Source: Pedobacter glucosidilyticus
Lineage (GTDB): Bacteria; Bacteroidota; Bacteroidia; Sphingobacteriales; Sphingobacteriaceae
Length of the DNA stretch: 52,087 nt
Direction of reading: 5' to 3'
Assembly: GCF_002483235.1 (NCBI RefSeq)
Contig: NZ_DLHN01000036.1
Span: 1 to 52,087, forward strand
Below the pieces are notes generated by a model. That model worked only from the letters and a program-made list of their open reading frames with translations. It was not told the origin of the DNA and made no database searches. Positions 51,929 to 52,087 of the stretch are shown one piece after another. Numbering within the stretch: the stretch's first letter is position 1; the number at the start of each line of letters is the position of its first letter. The translations under genes were made by a program, and so were the position numbers.

Positions 51929-52032
51929 AGTAGAAAGTACTGAGTAGAAAGTATAAAGACCCTAAAAAGTGGGTATTTGAATAGTAAAAAGTACAGAGTA
52001 TAAAGTATAAAGACCCTAAAGAGCAGATATTT
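51929..52032. repeat. Tandem 50-bp direct repeat
   Basis: Two 50-nt units, 51929-51978 and 51983-52032, differ at about seven positions and share TATAAAGACCCTAAA as the most conserved part. Within each unit GTACTGAGTAGAAAGTATA-like subrepeats recur. It is intergenic and non-coding, and may be a variable-number locus. The remaining 55 nt of the window show no gene. Confidence 0.8.
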
Positions 52033-52087
52033 AGGAGCTGCCTTTAATATAAAACTCATTTTCCCGAAGAACGAAAGACGGCCTATG

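Noticed and set aside
51929..52032. Possible CRISPR array
   Set aside because: Only two adjoining units with no unique spacers of constant length, and no cas genes in the window.

Overview
The window looks like chromosomal DNA of a member of the Bacteroidota, most likely the Sphingobacteriaceae (Pedobacter-like). The evidence is indirect: AT-rich DNA, a type IX secretion (T9SS) C-terminal signal, a SusD-like lipoprotein, a GHL10-type glycosidase, a 627-residue HtpG, TonB-domain proteins with YwqK repeats, and promoter candidates of the TAnnTTTG class. I see no rRNA, tRNA, CRISPR array, prophage or insertion sequence. Gene products were recognised by reading the translations; no database search was run.

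Layout. 1-387: imperfect direct repeats, no gene. 388-3154 (minus): map (methionine aminopeptidase) followed by two SRPBCC/AHSA1 proteins, a DHFR-like reductase and a VOC protein, with a decayed DUF1398 gene just upstream (3169-3462). 3521-7376 (minus): a FAS1-SusD fusion lipoprotein, an acyl-CoA dehydrogenase and a lipoprotein amidase. 7487-10601: a YtxH-like protein, a BLUF photoreceptor paired with a quinone oxidoreductase, a DUF4397 lipoprotein and a zf-TFIIB protein. 10877-18468: GH29 fucosidase, tex, a T9SS-sorted protein, def, a carboxypeptidase-regulatory-like protein, and a NifU-Mrp Fe-S pair. 18597-26851: an AsmA-like/GT51 transglycosylase, then a GH15 enzyme, a fused trehalose-6-phosphate synthase/phosphatase and an MscS channel, then a nitroreductase-like gene with a perfect 22-bp palindrome in its promoter. 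26911-34324: a membrane coiled-coil protein, GHL10, a Gfo/Idh/MocA oxidoreductase, an M28 peptidase, a small acidic protein and htpG.

34541-43213 is the most interesting stretch. Three secreted proteins of unknown function lie near a divergent two-component pair (TPR histidine kinase, NarL-type regulator). A 20-nt imperfect inverted repeat, AATACTACAnnTGnnnTATT, occurs in front of two of the secreted genes and between the kinase and regulator genes. In all three places exactly 29 nt separate its end from the final G of a TTTG promoter-like element. I read this as a candidate, probably autoregulated, regulon. The regulator also has a terminator-like hairpin 14 nt before its start codon. A HisKA kinase gene follows.

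43323-51920: carB lacking the usual C-terminal allosteric domain, then a minus-strand array of four paralogous YwqK-TonB proteins interrupted by a lipocalin-like lipoprotein and a frameshifted membrane-protein gene, then a lipoprotein gene on the plus strand. The window ends in a 50-bp tandem direct repeat. Most convergent gene pairs are separated by clear intrinsic terminators.
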